Assembly (NCBI GenBank): GCA_012729225.1
Contig: JAAYDO010000112.1
Coordinates: forward strand, 1 to 48,821
Reading direction: 5' to 3'
DNA from: Bacteroidales bacterium
GTDB lineage: Bacteria > Bacteroidota > Bacteroidia > Bacteroidales > Bacteroidaceae
Length of the DNA stretch: 48,821 nucleotides
The number at the start of each line of letters is the position of its first letter. The stretch's first letter is position 1. Positions 17,654 to 27,499 of this stretch are shown piece after piece. The position numbers and the translations under genes were made by a program. The notes beneath the pieces are model-generated. The model was not told the DNA's origin. It saw only the letters and a program-made list of their open reading frames with translations, and made no database searches.

Positions 17654-18736
17654 ATGGTGAATTATAATATCAAACTAGAGGAAAAGACAATCTTTATCAC
17701 TGGTGTGGCTGGCTTCATCGGCTCTAACCTGGCGACGAGATTGCTTCGTGATGTCGAGAAAGTGAAGGTGGTCGGTCTTGACATCTTGAATGATTACTAT
17801 GATGTAGAGATTAAGAGAGAACGACTTCGCCAGATTGATGAATTGAAACGTGATTTTGTCTTCATTCAAGGAGATGTGTCAGATAAGGTGATTATTGAGC
17901 GTATCTTTGGAGAGTACAAGCCATCAATTGTGGTTAATTTGGCCGCTCAAGCAGGAGTACGCTATTCTATCGCCAATCCTGAAGCCTACATCATGTCCAA
18001 TCTTATAGGCTTCTTCAATATATTGGAGTCTTGCAGACATTCCTATGACCATATAGATGGTGATTATGCCGGTGTTGAGCATCTTGTATATGCATCCTCA
18101 TCCAGTGTGTATGGAGCTAACTCAAAAGTTCCTTATTCAACAGATGACAAGGTGGATAATCCCGTCAGTCTCTATGCTGCCACGAAAAAGAGTGATGAGT
18201 TGATGGCACATGCCTATTCAAAACTGTATAATATCCCTTCTACAGGACTTCGTTTCTTCACGGTGTATGGTCCTGCTGGTCGTCCGGATATGGCTTACTT
18301 TGGATTTACTAATAAGCTCAGAGAAGGAAAGACGATTCAGATCTTTAATAATGGAAATTGTCAGCGAGATTTCACTTATATAGATGACATTGTGGAAGGA
18401 GTGGTACGTGTGCTTCAACACTCACCAGAAAGAAAAACAGGTGAGGATGGGTTGCCAGTTCCACCATATAAACTCTATAATATAGGAAACAGCACACCTG
18501 TTAACCTCCTGGATTTTGTGACGATTCTTCAGGAAGAACTCGTAGAAGCGAAAGTGTTACCTGCTGATTATGACTTCGAGGCTCACAAGGAGCTTGTTCC
18601 TATGCAGCCAGGAGATGTTCCCGTCACTTATGCAGACACCACACCTCTTGAGAGAGATTTTGGCTATAAGCCAAGCACAAGTCTTCGGACAGGCATCAAG
18701 GTTTTTGCGCAATGGTACAAGCAGTATTACGGATAA
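17654..18736 (+). CDS. UDP-glucuronate 4-epimerase-like (extended SDR)
   Basis: An NAD-dependent sugar epimerase of 360 residues from the ATG at 17654. A GTG at 17642 is possible but lies only two bases from the AAGGA-like site. The NAD fingerprint TGVAGFIG is at 16-23. VYASSSSVYG holds the catalytic serine region, and the Y-x3-K pair is Y174/K178 in SLYAATKK. The segment LRFFTVYGPAGRPDMAYFGF and RDFTYIDDIVEGVVRVL are typical of UDP-GlcA 4-epimerases. It would supply UDP-galacturonate. It opens block 2. A GalE-like or 4,6-dehydratase activity is less likely but not excluded. Confidence 0.85.
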   Translation: MVNYNIKLEEKTIFITGVAGFIGSNLATRLLRDVEKVKVVGLDILNDYYDVEIKRERLRQIDELKRDFVFIQGDVSDKVIIERIFGEYKPSIVVNLAAQAGVRYSIANPEAYIMSNLIGFFNILESCRHSYDHIDGDYAGVEHLVYASSSSVYGANSKVPYSTDDKVDNPVSLYAATKKSDELMAHAYSKLYNIPSTGLRFFTVYGPAGRPDMAYFGFTNKLREGKTIQIFNNGNCQRDFTYIDDIVEGVVRVLQHSPERKTGEDGLPVPPYKLYNIGNSTPVNLLDFVTILQEELVEAKVLPADYDFEAHKELVPMQPGDVPVTYADTTPLERDFGYKPSTSLRTGIKVFAQWYKQYYG

Positions 18737-18846
18737 CCAATGCAATACATGGATTATCTCATTGTCATTGCGTCAGCCTGAATTAGTAAAGAAATAATGA
18801 ATGGAGATGACAATAATCATCTCTTGCGTTTCGTTATAGAAATCAT

Positions 18847-19911
18847 ATGGAAGAAAATAATCAAGAAAAGTCTCGTATAGACATTAAGCGAATTTTACAT
18901 ACACTTTTCAAAAGAAAAAAGCTGTTCATAAGTGTGTGGATTATTACCTTTGTATTATCATGTGTGTGGATTCTTCCGCAACCAAGATATTACACCACAA
19001 CGGTTTCTGTGGCTCCAGAGTCTGCTGACTCAAAGGGTGTGGGTGGATTAGCATCGCTTGCCTCCAATTTTGGATTGAATTTGGATAACGGAACAGCAGA
19101 TGCCATCAATCCGTTGCTCTATCCTGATTTGTTCTCTTCCACTCAGTTCATTGTGAGCCTGTTGGATATTCAGGTGGAGACTTTGGATGGAGAGGTAAAG
19201 ACTGATTATTACACTTACCTGAAGGATTATCAGAAGAAAAACGTTCTGTTGGAGCCTGTTGCCCTTGCATTGGAATGGGTGTCCTCTTTCTTCAAGACAG
19301 AGGGACCTGAGATACCAAGGCTAGATGGCCAACGTTTCAACCCATTCCACCTTTCTAAAGAGGATGGAGAGATCATTCGCAAGGTACAAGGTAGCATAGA
19401 ATGTACTTATAGCAGAACCACTGATGTTGTGACGATTTCTGTGACAGATCAGGATCCTCTTGCATCAGCCTTGTTGGCAGATAGTGTCAAAGAGCATCTT
19501 CAGGATTATATCACAGAATACCGTACCAAGAAGGCACGTCTGGACTATGAACACTACAAGAAGTTGAAGGACGATGCCAAAGCTTCTTTCGAGAAAGCAA
19601 GACAAACTTATTCTGTATATGCAGATAGACACCAAGGAGCTTTCTTGCAAGATGTCACTACCAAGAAGTCCAACTTAGAGCAAGATATGGAGATGCAGTA
19701 TCAGTTGTATTCTGCGATGGCTACACGTGAGCAGGCTGCATTGGCAGATCTTCAGGCAAAGACTCCTGTATTCACCACGTTGACTAATGCCACTGTTCCA
19801 GAAAAGCCTGCAGGACCTAAGCGTATAATTTTCGTGACAGTCATGATGTTCTTGACGACAGTTGGTACTATTGTCTATTTGTTCAGAAAAGAGTTAAAAG
19901 AGTGGTTCTAA
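18847..19911 (+). CDS. Polysaccharide chain-length determinant (Wzz family)
   Basis: A co-polymerase of 354 residues with membrane segments at about 28-46 (LFISVWIITFVLSCVWILP) and about 328-346 (RIIFVTVMMFLTTVGTIVYLF). A periplasmic helical part lies between, with predicted coiled coil at about 230-290. The proline-rich PEKPAGPKR before the second segment is the family signature. There is no cytosolic tyrosine kinase domain and no separate kinase in the window. Members set the length of polymers made by Wzy. It follows the epimerase by 110 bases and precedes the flippase by three. Confidence 0.9.
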   Translation: MEENNQEKSRIDIKRILHTLFKRKKLFISVWIITFVLSCVWILPQPRYYTTTVSVAPESADSKGVGGLASLASNFGLNLDNGTADAINPLLYPDLFSSTQFIVSLLDIQVETLDGEVKTDYYTYLKDYQKKNVLLEPVALALEWVSSFFKTEGPEIPRLDGQRFNPFHLSKEDGEIIRKVQGSIECTYSRTTDVVTISVTDQDPLASALLADSVKEHLQDYITEYRTKKARLDYEHYKKLKDDAKASFEKARQTYSVYADRHQGAFLQDVTTKKSNLEQDMEMQYQLYSAMATREQAALADLQAKTPVFTTLTNATVPEKPAGPKRIIFVTVMMFLTTVGTIVYLFRKELKEWF

Positions 19912-19914
19912 CGA

Positions 19915-21150
19915 ATGAACAACATGACCCTCGAAAAACATAATAGACAAATCCTCATTTTGTACGTGGCAACACTCGCTGGAGTGGTGATGGGAATGCT
20001 GGCTTCTATCGTGAACACACGTTTCCTCTCCACCGAGGAGTATGGCGATGTGAGATACGTACAGAATATAATTAATTTCGTAGCAACTCTATTGCTGTTT
20101 GGCTATTTTCTGTCAGGTGCAAGACTGATGGCTTTGTCCGAAGATCAGATTTATGGTAGAAGGGTAAAGGGCGCAATGGTCGTCATCCTTACTATTGTAT
20201 GTTTAGCTTTGAGTCTATCGATGCCTATATGCTATTTCCTGCATATGAACAAGCCTACAGTTGCCATGCTGTTTTTGGTCTCCATGCCTGTTTGTTTTTA
20301 TCCTCTCTTTTTGAATTATATCGATCAGACTACTCAGGGAGACAATCAAATGGGAAGATTGGCATTAGCTCGAGTCTTGCCTTATATTGTGTATATTCCG
20401 TTGGCATATTACCTTTATTCCACCTTTGGCGCAACATCCACCAGAATGGTGCTGTTGCAATGGGGCATCTACACAGTTATATATATAGGTATTATCATCT
20501 CTACAAAACCTCTGTTCCGTCAGATTGGCTCTGTATGGAAAAGTTTGAATGACGAGAATAAGCGTTATGGTATTCAGCTCTATATTGGCTCATTGGTGAT
20601 GGTGGCTACAAACTACTTGGCGGGTATCTCCTTAGGATATTTCAACGCAGACAACAAGGAAGTGGGTTTCTACACGTTGGCATTGACGGTCACAGCTCCG
20701 TTGGCAGCATTGCCGACCATCGTGGGAGCGACCTTCTTCCGAAAATTTGCTACTCAGCCATGCATCCCTTCTAAGGTGATCTGGTCAACGGTGCTGATGA
20801 CAATTGTCACCTGTGTGTGCTTTTTGTTACTCATTCAGCCAGTAGTGGAATACCTCTATACCGATAGATATGCTGTTGTGGGTACTTATGCATCCTACCT
20901 TTCCGTTGGATTTTGTATTCATGGTCTGGGAGATATGTTCAATAGATACCTCTGTTCTCATGGACAAGGAGTGTCCGTACGCAATGCTAGTATCGCCAAT
21001 GGAATCTTCAAGATGTTGGGATATGTGGTTCTGGTTGCGCTCTTCAACACCAATGGAGCGATCGCCACAACAATCATTTGCGACGTGGTATATTTTGCTT
21101 TCTTGGTATATTATTATTTGAGATTTGTGAAAAATGGAGAGAATGGATAA
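19915..21150 (+). CDS. Polysaccharide flippase (Wzx-like)
   Basis: A membrane protein of 411 residues with about 12 hydrophobic segments, of the MOP polysaccharide transporter family. The N-terminal segment GMLASIVNTRFLSTEEYGDVRYVQNI is the recognisable flippase opening. It should move undecaprenyl-linked repeat units to the periplasmic face. An alternative start is the ATG at 19924. The 3' end overlaps the next reading frame by 17 bases. Substrate specificity cannot be read from the sequence. Confidence 0.88.
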   Translation: MNNMTLEKHNRQILILYVATLAGVVMGMLASIVNTRFLSTEEYGDVRYVQNIINFVATLLLFGYFLSGARLMALSEDQIYGRRVKGAMVVILTIVCLALSLSMPICYFLHMNKPTVAMLFLVSMPVCFYPLFLNYIDQTTQGDNQMGRLALARVLPYIVYIPLAYYLYSTFGATSTRMVLLQWGIYTVIYIGIIISTKPLFRQIGSVWKSLNDENKRYGIQLYIGSLVMVATNYLAGISLGYFNADNKEVGFYTLALTVTAPLAALPTIVGATFFRKFATQPCIPSKVIWSTVLMTIVTCVCFLLLIQPVVEYLYTDRYAVVGTYASYLSVGFCIHGLGDMFNRYLCSHGQGVSVRNASIANGIFKMLGYVVLVALFNTNGAIATTIICDVVYFAFLVYYYLRFVKNGENG

Positions 21151-22150
21151 ATATCAGTTAGTAGTATTTGGTGACCAGTGGGATGTGTATCAAGTTTCTT
21201 ATCGGGAATTGATAGACAATCCGCATGTCATCTGCATCCCGACATGTAGGCCGAATGGATTATTAGGTGTTATCCAGCGTTTTCAATTCAATCCAAGACT
21301 CAATCGGCTGATCAATATTCCATGCAAGTCCATGTGGAACCCTTATTACCTAAGGAATCTACAGGGCGAAAAGGTCTGTTTCTTGATCATGGAATACTGG
21401 CTTCGTCTGGAGAGTGGAATCCATTTATTTCCATTCCTTCGTGCTCATTATCCCCAAGCAAAGATTGTCTGTTTCACTCAGGACATGATGGACACCATCA
21501 AGGATCATTACACCCTTCGTCCATTTGATGTTCAGTATGTGAAACAATATGTCGATCTGTTTGTGAGCTACGATACCAATGACGCAAAGACCTATCAGGT
21601 TGATTATCATCCCACGGTGTTCTCTCCCTTGGAAAAGACGCTCGGTACAGAGCGAAAATTGTATGATCTCTATTTCTTGGGACGTGATAAAGGACGGCTG
21701 AAAATACTCCTGTCTATCTGTCAGGAGGCGAAGACACGAGGACTGAAATGTCATTTCGTGATGTTGGAGATACCGGCAGAGGATAGGGTAGAGTGTGAAG
21801 GCATAGTTTATGCCGATGCTCCTATTCCCTATGAGGAGAATCTGAGGCTTTGTACTCAGAGCAAATGCGTGATTGAACTCCTTCAGCAGAATGCTTCAGG
21901 TCCCACCTACAGAACGTGGGAGGCGATTTCCCTCAACGTGAAATTGCTGACCAACAATCAGAGCATCAAGACCTCCCAGATATATGATCCGAGATACATC
22001 TCTGTTTTTCAGAACACGGATGACCTAGATTGGAGTTTTGTGGAAAGCGAACCCGCATTTACTCAACAGAATCCTTTCCAAGAAAAGATCAGACCAGAGT
22101 CGCTAGTGAGATTCATCGAAGAGAAACTACAAATACAGATCAATAGATAA
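21134..22150 (+). CDS. Unrecognised GT-B-like protein of the polysaccharide locus
   Basis: A soluble protein of 338 residues that I do not recognise as a named family. It has a Rossmann-like second half: DLYFLGRDKGRLKILLSIC, then LKCHFVMLEIP, then YEENLRLCTQSKCVIELLQQ, and TYRTWEAISLNVKLLTNN, which mimics the donor-site end of GT-B enzymes. The first half has VCFLIMEYWLRLESG and KIVCFTQDMMDTIKDHY. No signal peptide or membrane segment. It overlaps the flippase by 17 bases and shares one base with the EpsG gene, so it is tightly coupled to both. A glycosyltransferase is the best inference; a sugar-modifying role is possible. Confidence 0.6.
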   Translation: MERMDKYQLVVFGDQWDVYQVSYRELIDNPHVICIPTCRPNGLLGVIQRFQFNPRLNRLINIPCKSMWNPYYLRNLQGEKVCFLIMEYWLRLESGIHLFPFLRAHYPQAKIVCFTQDMMDTIKDHYTLRPFDVQYVKQYVDLFVSYDTNDAKTYQVDYHPTVFSPLEKTLGTERKLYDLYFLGRDKGRLKILLSICQEAKTRGLKCHFVMLEIPAEDRVECEGIVYADAPIPYEENLRLCTQSKCVIELLQQNASGPTYRTWEAISLNVKLLTNNQSIKTSQIYDPRYISVFQNTDDLDWSFVESEPAFTQQNPFQEKIRPESLVRFIEEKLQIQINR

Positions 22151-23364
22151 TGAGCGTCGTATACCTTATATTCATCATTCTGACGGCATATTTCTCTTAT
22201 CGTTACGACCGAATAGAAGAATATGATAGCCACAAGCAGCATCGTTTGTGGCTCATGTGCATCTATCTCATCTGTATCTCGGGATTCAGCTATGGTTTGG
22301 GGGGTGACAAATTCACCTATATGGAGGAGTTTGAGCTTTACCCAGATCGCTGGAATGATGTGGGTGATTTCATCTGGATACAGTTCATGATGAAGGGTCA
22401 GATGCCGCTGTGGACACTTGCCAATATCTTGGCAAAGGTTGTCTTTGGCTCCTTCAATGCGGTACAATTTATACAGAGCACCGCCATCAACATATCCATC
22501 TGTTATTTGGTCAGCAAATATACGCATCGCTATTTTCTGTTCCTGCTGATCTATTTCTTTACCCTGCAATACTTCATCTTCAATACAGAGGTGATGCGCG
22601 AGGGCTTTGCGCTCAGCTTCGTCCTTCTGGGCATGCATGGGTGGATGAATGGCAAAAAATGGCTGTTCTTTGTCATGCTTCCAATTGGTATATTATTTCA
22701 CATTTCTGCAGCCGTGGCTGTGGTATTTCCATTTGCCAAGTTTAAGTTGTCATGGAAGATGCTCGGCATTGCTTTTGCGTTGTCATTTGCTATTTGGTTC
22801 TTGAGTGACATTTTGTTAGGACGAGTCATGATGGCATTGCTGGGAGGGATGGGATCGCTCGTGGAGAAAATCATTTTCTATTCCATCCAGGCTAGTACGA
22901 TATTTGGTTTTTTGCGTTCCGCTATCACCTATCTCATATTCCCGTTCGTCATCATGTACAGTGTGATGCAGAATGAAAAGGATGAGGACAGAAGCAAGAA
23001 GTTTAGTAGAATGATTTCGTACATGTTGTTACTTGGTGTCTTGGCAAGTTCTTTTGCTGGTTTTTCCAGACTATACAACTATGTTAGAGTATTCTACCTC
23101 ATCTTATTTGCTGATTTCATTTATACCATGTTTAGAGAAAAAAAACATTTGATTATCAGATTAGGAACTTTCTGTGGAACGGTATTCCTTGTCTTCTTGC
23201 AATACATGATTCCTTACAAGACCACTAACACTTACTATTACGATTACTTCTATCCTTATACAAGTATTCTGGAAAAGAGTAAGGATGTGTATATCCGAGA
23301 GGTAGCCCACTCGGAAGCTGTTATGGCAGAGGAGAGCGATAATAATGTGCGAGAAATTAAATGA
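22150..23364 (+). CDS. EpsG/Wzy-like polysaccharide polymerase
   Basis: A membrane protein of 404 residues with ten or more hydrophobic segments, in the EpsG-type polymerase group. The opening VYLIFIILTAYFSYRYD and the early loop SGFSYGLGGDKFTYMEEFE, corresponding to the family's R-x-x-GtD-Y-x-Y region, support the call. FNTEVMREGFALSFVLLGMH contains the conserved arginine-containing motif after a hydrophobic stretch. It should join repeat units in the periplasm. It is the last gene of block 2 and a strong hairpin follows 14 bases after the stop. Confidence 0.82.
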   Translation: MSVVYLIFIILTAYFSYRYDRIEEYDSHKQHRLWLMCIYLICISGFSYGLGGDKFTYMEEFELYPDRWNDVGDFIWIQFMMKGQMPLWTLANILAKVVFGSFNAVQFIQSTAINISICYLVSKYTHRYFLFLLIYFFTLQYFIFNTEVMREGFALSFVLLGMHGWMNGKKWLFFVMLPIGILFHISAAVAVVFPFAKFKLSWKMLGIAFALSFAIWFLSDILLGRVMMALLGGMGSLVEKIIFYSIQASTIFGFLRSAITYLIFPFVIMYSVMQNEKDEDRSKKFSRMISYMLLLGVLASSFAGFSRLYNYVRVFYLILFADFIYTMFREKKHLIIRLGTFCGTVFLVFLQYMIPYKTTNTYYYDYFYPYTSILEKSKDVYIREVAHSEAVMAEESDNNVREIK

Positions 23365-23377
23365 TGTACACATACCA

Positions 23378-23415
23378 AACGAGGTGAACTATTACGACTC
23401 ACCTCGTTCCGTTTC
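23378..23415 (+). terminator. Terminator of polysaccharide block 2
   Basis: AACGAGGTGA (23378-23387) pairs perfectly with TCACCTCGTT (23399-23408) across an 11-base loop, followed by CCGTTTCTTT. The stem also works for transcripts arriving from the minus strand. Confidence 0.6.
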
Positions 23416-23496
23416 TTTAGCTTCTACCTCAAGGTAATATGTCTTGATCTTCACACTTCTGTCTGCCTTGACTACCTCCGGCAGCGGGGCAACCAT
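23392..23496 (-). CDS. Possible 34-residue ORF or gene remnant
   Basis: A minus-strand frame of 34 codons starts MVAPLPEVVKADRSV and ends EVEAKETERGES. Its amino-acid make-up looks protein-like, but no ribosome binding site, promoter or family is evident, and its end overlaps the terminator stem of block 2. It could be a small gene or the 3' remnant of a deleted gene. Confidence 0.2.
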   Translation of the reverse strand: MVAPLPEVVKADRSVKIKTYYLEVEAKETERGES

Positions 23497-23927
23497 ACTA
23501 AAAGTGAGGAGTTTACAGTGATTTTTTATAACTTACAACTTTTTACTTTTTAGTATTTAGTAGGGTAGCACATACCTGCTCACATGGGTAGGAGTAATAT
23601 ATATTATCCCAAATCGATTTTCTGCTAATAATGAATTTCCGCCAACTTGAGCACAGTACATACACCTATAGGGGATTTTGTACACATCTCATGATCAGCC
23701 ACCATATGGTTGGAAACTAAAAACTATGCGGTATTTACTCACGAACCATATAGTATGTGAGAAAATCGAATACGAATTTGTGAAAAAACGGAAAAGGACA
23801 ACTCGTGGCCGCCCTTTCACGTTATCCATTTCTCTTTGTTATGTTCTGTGTCTTGTACAACATCAGACAGTTCTTGATGTGGTACTTGAGTATATTCCAT
23901 CGGTGTGTTAGTGAATGCCCAAGTGTA
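23497..23927. other. Decayed gene-free stretch with a possible transposase fragment
   Basis: No intact gene. The plus strand at about 23735-23830 encodes KKRKRTTRGRPFTLS, which resembles the DNA-binding start of IS5-like transposases. After a frame change near 23820, a sequence containing FVMFCVLYNIRQFLMW follows. The similarity is only by eye. ACCATATGGT near 23701 is a perfect palindrome. Confidence 0.25.
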
Positions 23928-24359
23928 CTAATATTTCCTGAAGTGCAATCTGTATTGCTCGTTCCTCAGGATGAGATTGCTATGCGAGTTCTGCTCGACA
24001 GCGAAGTGGTCCTCGAGACCTTGGATGCCGAAAGGGATAAGGATGGATGGATCGTTGATGGGGATGAGTTCGTCTTTGGTGATGGTTTTTGATGGCTCTT
24101 TGATGGTCAGTTGTTCGTCTGAGTAGTCGAATCGGAAGAAGATCTTGAGGTTGTTGTTGTCGATGTCGCGCACCAACAGGAGGTTGCTTTCCACAGCCCA
24201 ATAGATGTAGCTGGCGGACATGTCGGTGATGCCTTCTGTGGCAAGGGTGTCTATCTGACGAAACTGCCAGTTGCCATCTAAAGGGCCACTGCTCGCCTGT
24301 TCTAACTCACAACCGGTGAGGATGATACAGGATAATATGATATAGAGAATCTTTTTCAT
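23928..24359 (-). CDS. Lipocalin-like lipoprotein
   Basis: A 143-residue lipoprotein. The signal sequence ends in the lipobox LTGC with the lipidated cysteine at residue 17. The mature part, GPLDGNWQFRQIDTL at the start and then alternating strands (IYWAVESNLLLVRD, NLKIFFRFDYSD, LRNEQYRLHFRKY), looks like the small lipocalin-like beta barrels common in Bacteroidetes. The start overlaps the wzi-like stop by four bases (ATGA), so the two are made together. A role in anchoring or assembling surface polysaccharide is inferred from that coupling only. Confidence 0.7.
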   Translation of the reverse strand: MKKILYIILSCIILTGCELEQASSGPLDGNWQFRQIDTLATEGITDMSASYIYWAVESNLLLVRDIDNNNLKIFFRFDYSDEQLTIKEPSKTITKDELIPINDPSILIPFGIQGLEDHFAVEQNSHSNLILRNEQYRLHFRKY

Positions 24360-25927
24360 GTTCTTTTGGGAAAAGGCTCAAGCTTGGAGAGTTTGAGAAC
24401 GGGTTTTCTTAGCCACTTGAGGGTGATGGCAGCTCCAGTGTTGTTGCCCATGAGTTCTCCTCGGTCAAAGCCGAAGGCAACTCCGATGTGGAGACCAGAG
24501 AGAATCTGGTGGGCGTTGTAGTCAGCCTCAATGCCCAGACTCACGTTGCGCTTGGGGTTGATGTAGGGGAAGTCATATCGTCCAAGACCCTCTTGCCATG
24601 ATCCGCGCACACGATAGTGGAGGTCGGCTGTGGGTTGTCCTGAGAAGCCGATATGCCATGCCACGAAACGGTTGCACTGGAAGTCGAGTTTGTGGTCGTC
24701 GTTGTAGATAAGGGAACGGTAGAGTGGGTTGCCGAGGGTCTGTCCCCAGTGTTGCCATCCGGGCTCCAAGAAGTTGTTGTAGTAGTTGTCCACACCACCG
24801 ATATGGTCGGTGATGATATTGTTTCTGTCAGAATAGATAGGACCGCTCTGGTATTTTGTGTAGACGTATTCGACCACAGCATCGCTGATCCAGCGGAAGT
24901 GCTTGAGGTGTACGTCGGTTCCGAGCATGATGTCCTTGAGCGGATAGAGGAGATAACGGCTCTTCTTTCGTTTGATGACACCATCCTCAAGACCATATCC
25001 GTCGTAGTCGAGATGGAACATGGCTGAGTGGTCCTCAAAGAAATGATCGGCATAGAGTCCGAACTTGGCGACTTTGGTGTCGTAGTTGATGCGAGCCACC
25101 CAACTGCCCAACATATTACCCTCGTTGTTTTGGATGGCGCCATCCTTGACGTCTGTTCCACCTCCGATGAAGGCATGCCAGAAGGCGATAGGACCTCGTC
25201 TGTTCTTGGTCTCTGTGTAGCCAGTGAGGGCATATTCATAGTGCGTAGCACCAAACTGAGAGGCAATCTCAAGACCAAATTCCACACGAAGAGGTTTCTC
25301 TTTCTTGCCGATTCTGAAATATCCAGACTTGGTGTGCATGAGGGCATTGAGATTGTAGTCTCCATAACCTTTGGCAAAGTCCTCTTGGAAATGATTGTCT
25401 GTATATACTCCAAAAGCGAAATGTCCCTTGAAGGAGATGAAGCCCCTTGTGTAGGGTATTTCCCAATAGTCGGGCATGGCAAGTCTCATCTCTGGGTAGG
25501 GGCGAGCGTTGATGCCGTAGGTCTGCGAACCACTGCTGAGTTCGTTGTTCTTAAGTTGCATAGGTTGCTGTTTCTGACCAATGGTGAGCATTCCTTTCAA
25601 CCAACGGACATCTGCATACAGTTGTTGTACGAAGAAAGTGCTGGTGTGGTTGGTTGCTACAACAAGGTCTGCCCCATAGCCAATATCCCATTTACGTGTG
25701 GAATCATTGTTCACACTACGGAAAACTCCTCCTCGAAGATAGCCAGAGTTTCTTTCAATGGAAGGAAGGCCATATTTGTTGGCAGTTAGCCATAAGGGGG
25801 CGTGATCTCCATCAGACAGCGCACCTTGCATTTCAACAGAACAAGAAATGCCCTCACTCAGTTTTGGTGACTGAGCAAAGGCATTGATAGTTATAGTTAA
25901 TAAAGATGTCAATAAGACTCTTTTCAT
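24356..25927 (-). CDS. Capsule assembly protein, Wzi family
   Basis: An outer-membrane beta barrel of 523 residues with a signal peptide cleaved near residue 18 (TINAFAQ). The opening EMQGALSDGDHAPLWLTANKYGL and the following SGYLRGGVF, with long alternating amphipathic strands to the end, match the Bacteroidetes capsule assembly Wzi group. In E. coli Wzi helps attach group 1 capsule to the surface. It lies beside the polysaccharide locus but on the other strand, separated by the decayed stretch. It probably binds or organises the exported polymer. Confidence 0.87.
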   Translation of the reverse strand: MKRVLLTSLLTITINAFAQSPKLSEGISCSVEMQGALSDGDHAPLWLTANKYGLPSIERNSGYLRGGVFRSVNNDSTRKWDIGYGADLVVATNHTSTFFVQQLYADVRWLKGMLTIGQKQQPMQLKNNELSSGSQTYGINARPYPEMRLAMPDYWEIPYTRGFISFKGHFAFGVYTDNHFQEDFAKGYGDYNLNALMHTKSGYFRIGKKEKPLRVEFGLEIASQFGATHYEYALTGYTETKNRRGPIAFWHAFIGGGTDVKDGAIQNNEGNMLGSWVARINYDTKVAKFGLYADHFFEDHSAMFHLDYDGYGLEDGVIKRKKSRYLLYPLKDIMLGTDVHLKHFRWISDAVVEYVYTKYQSGPIYSDRNNIITDHIGGVDNYYNNFLEPGWQHWGQTLGNPLYRSLIYNDDHKLDFQCNRFVAWHIGFSGQPTADLHYRVRGSWQEGLGRYDFPYINPKRNVSLGIEADYNAHQILSGLHIGVAFGFDRGELMGNNTGAAITLKWLRKPVLKLSKLEPFPKRT

Positions 25928-25948
25928 AACGTTGGGTTATGAGAGCCC

Positions 25949-27469
25949 TTACTTAGCAAAAGCAACGGCACGTGTTTCACGGATGACAGTGATTTTCACC
26001 TGTCCTGGATAGGTCATCTCATCCTGGATTTTCTTGGCTATATCAGCACTGAGAGCATCAATTTCCTTGTCTGAAATCTTGTCCGCACCCACGATGACAC
26101 GAAGTTCACGACCAGCCTGAATAGCATATGTCTTGGTCACGCCTGGATAACTTGCCGCAAGGTTCTCAAGGTCATTAAGGCGCTTCAAGTAAGCCTCTAC
26201 AATCTCTCTTCGAGCACCTGGACGAGCACCACTGATAGCATCACAAACCTGAACGATTGGTGCTAAGAGAGTGTTCATTTCCATCTCGTCGTGGTGAGCG
26301 CCAATGGCATTGCAGATGTCTGGTTTCTCCTTATATTTCTCTGCAATCTGAGCACCATAGAGAGCATGTGGAACTTCCAACTGCTCATCTGGCACTTTGC
26401 CAATATCGTGCAAGAGACCTGCTCTGCGTGCCTTCTTCGGATTAAGTCCCAACTCAGCTGCCATGACAGCACAGAGGTTGGCTGTTTCGCGTGCGTGCTG
26501 GAGCAAGTTCTGGCCATAAGAAGAACGGTATTTCATCTTACCCACAATGCGTACGAGTTCAGGGTGAAGCCCATGAACACCGAGGTCGATGCAAGTACGT
26601 TTACCAGTCTCTACAATCTCGTCTTCCACTTGCTTTTTCACCTTTGCCACCACTTCCTCAATGCGTGCTGGATGAATGCGTCCGTCGGCAACCAGTTGGT
26701 GAAGTGCCAGTCGGCAGATTTCACGCCTCACTGGATCAAAGGCACTGATGACAATCGCCTCTGGAGTATCGTCCACCACAATTTCTGTACCTGTGGCTGC
26801 TTCCAAAGCACGGATGTTGCGACCTTCACGACCAATCACTCTACCTTTCACCTCATCAGAGTCTATATGGAACACGCTGACAGAATTCTCTACAGCAGTT
26901 TCACTTGCTACGCGCTGAATAGACTGGATGACAATTTTCTTAGCCTCTTTGTTGGCAGTCATCTTAGCCTCATCCATTATCTCATTGATATACTGCTGAG
27001 CCTGTGTCTTTGCCTCGTCTTTAAGTGACTCGATGAGTGATTCACGAGCCTCCTCGGTGGTCAGTCCAGAGATAATCTCCAGTTTGGCGCGCTGATCATT
27101 GATGAGCACATCAAGCTTCTCCTTCTGCTTGTTGAGGCTGATTCGCTGAGATTCCACCTCGTTTTGCTTCTTCTGGATGTCTTCATTCTGCTGATTCAGG
27201 GAGAGTTCACGCTGCTTCAGCTTGTTTTCGTAAGACTGCATCTTCTGATTGCGCTGATTGGCTTCTTTCTCAAACTCAGACTTTCTGTTGAGGAATTTCT
27301 CCTTCAGTTCAAGTTGTTTCTTCTCTTTGAGAGCCTCTGCCTCAATCCGTGCCTCTTTGATAATCTGATTGTATCTCTGCTTGATGATGTAGCGGAAGAG
27401 GATGAATCCTAACACACCACCCAGAATCAGACAGCCTACGGCAATGATTATTTCTACTATTGTATCCAT
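25949..27469 (-). CDS. rny: Ribonuclease Y
   Basis: RNase Y is a membrane-anchored endoribonuclease that starts mRNA decay. The 506 residues show the usual order: membrane helix at about 5-27, a long Glu/Lys/Gln-rich coiled coil to about 190, a KH domain ([21 protein letters not shown]), then the HD domain with metal-binding HDIGK after ARRAGLL and the segment [12 protein letters not shown]. The conserved C-terminus [15 protein letters not shown] is intact. Length is normal. It is downstream of zapA on the same strand, with a 190-base gap that holds a candidate structured RNA. Confidence 0.96.
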   Translation of the reverse strand: MDTIVEIIIAVGCLILGGVLGFILFRYIIKQRYNQIIKEARIEAEALKEKKQLELKEKFLNRKSEFEKEANQRNQKMQSYENKLKQRELSLNQQNEDIQKKQNEVESQRISLNKQKEKLDVLINDQRAKLEIISGLTTEEARESLIESLKDEAKTQAQQYINEIMDEAKMTANKEAKKIVIQSIQRVASETAVENSVSVFHIDSDEVKGRVIGREGRNIRALEAATGTEIVVDDTPEAIVISAFDPVRREICRLALHQLVADGRIHPARIEEVVAKVKKQVEDEIVETGKRTCIDLGVHGLHPELVRIVGKMKYRSSYGQNLLQHARETANLCAVMAAELGLNPKKARRAGLLHDIGKVPDEQLEVPHALYGAQIAEKYKEKPDICNAIGAHHDEMEMNTLLAPIVQVCDAISGARPGARREIVEAYLKRLNDLENLAASYPGVTKTYAIQAGRELRVIVGADKISDKEIDALSADIAKKIQDEMTYPGQVKITVIRETRAVAFAK

Positions 27470-27499
27470 TTAATGTTTTTGTTGTTTTGTTGGGGTTAC

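Noticed and set aside
23678-23911. 77-codon frame as an intact transposase
   Set aside because: Only about 15 residues resemble a transposase start; the remainder is in another frame and no inverted repeats flank it.
24541-25482. 313-codon minus-strand frame inside the wzi-like gene
   Set aside because: Another frame of the same strand, very rich in Ser and Thr, with no motif. The wzi-like frame explains the region.
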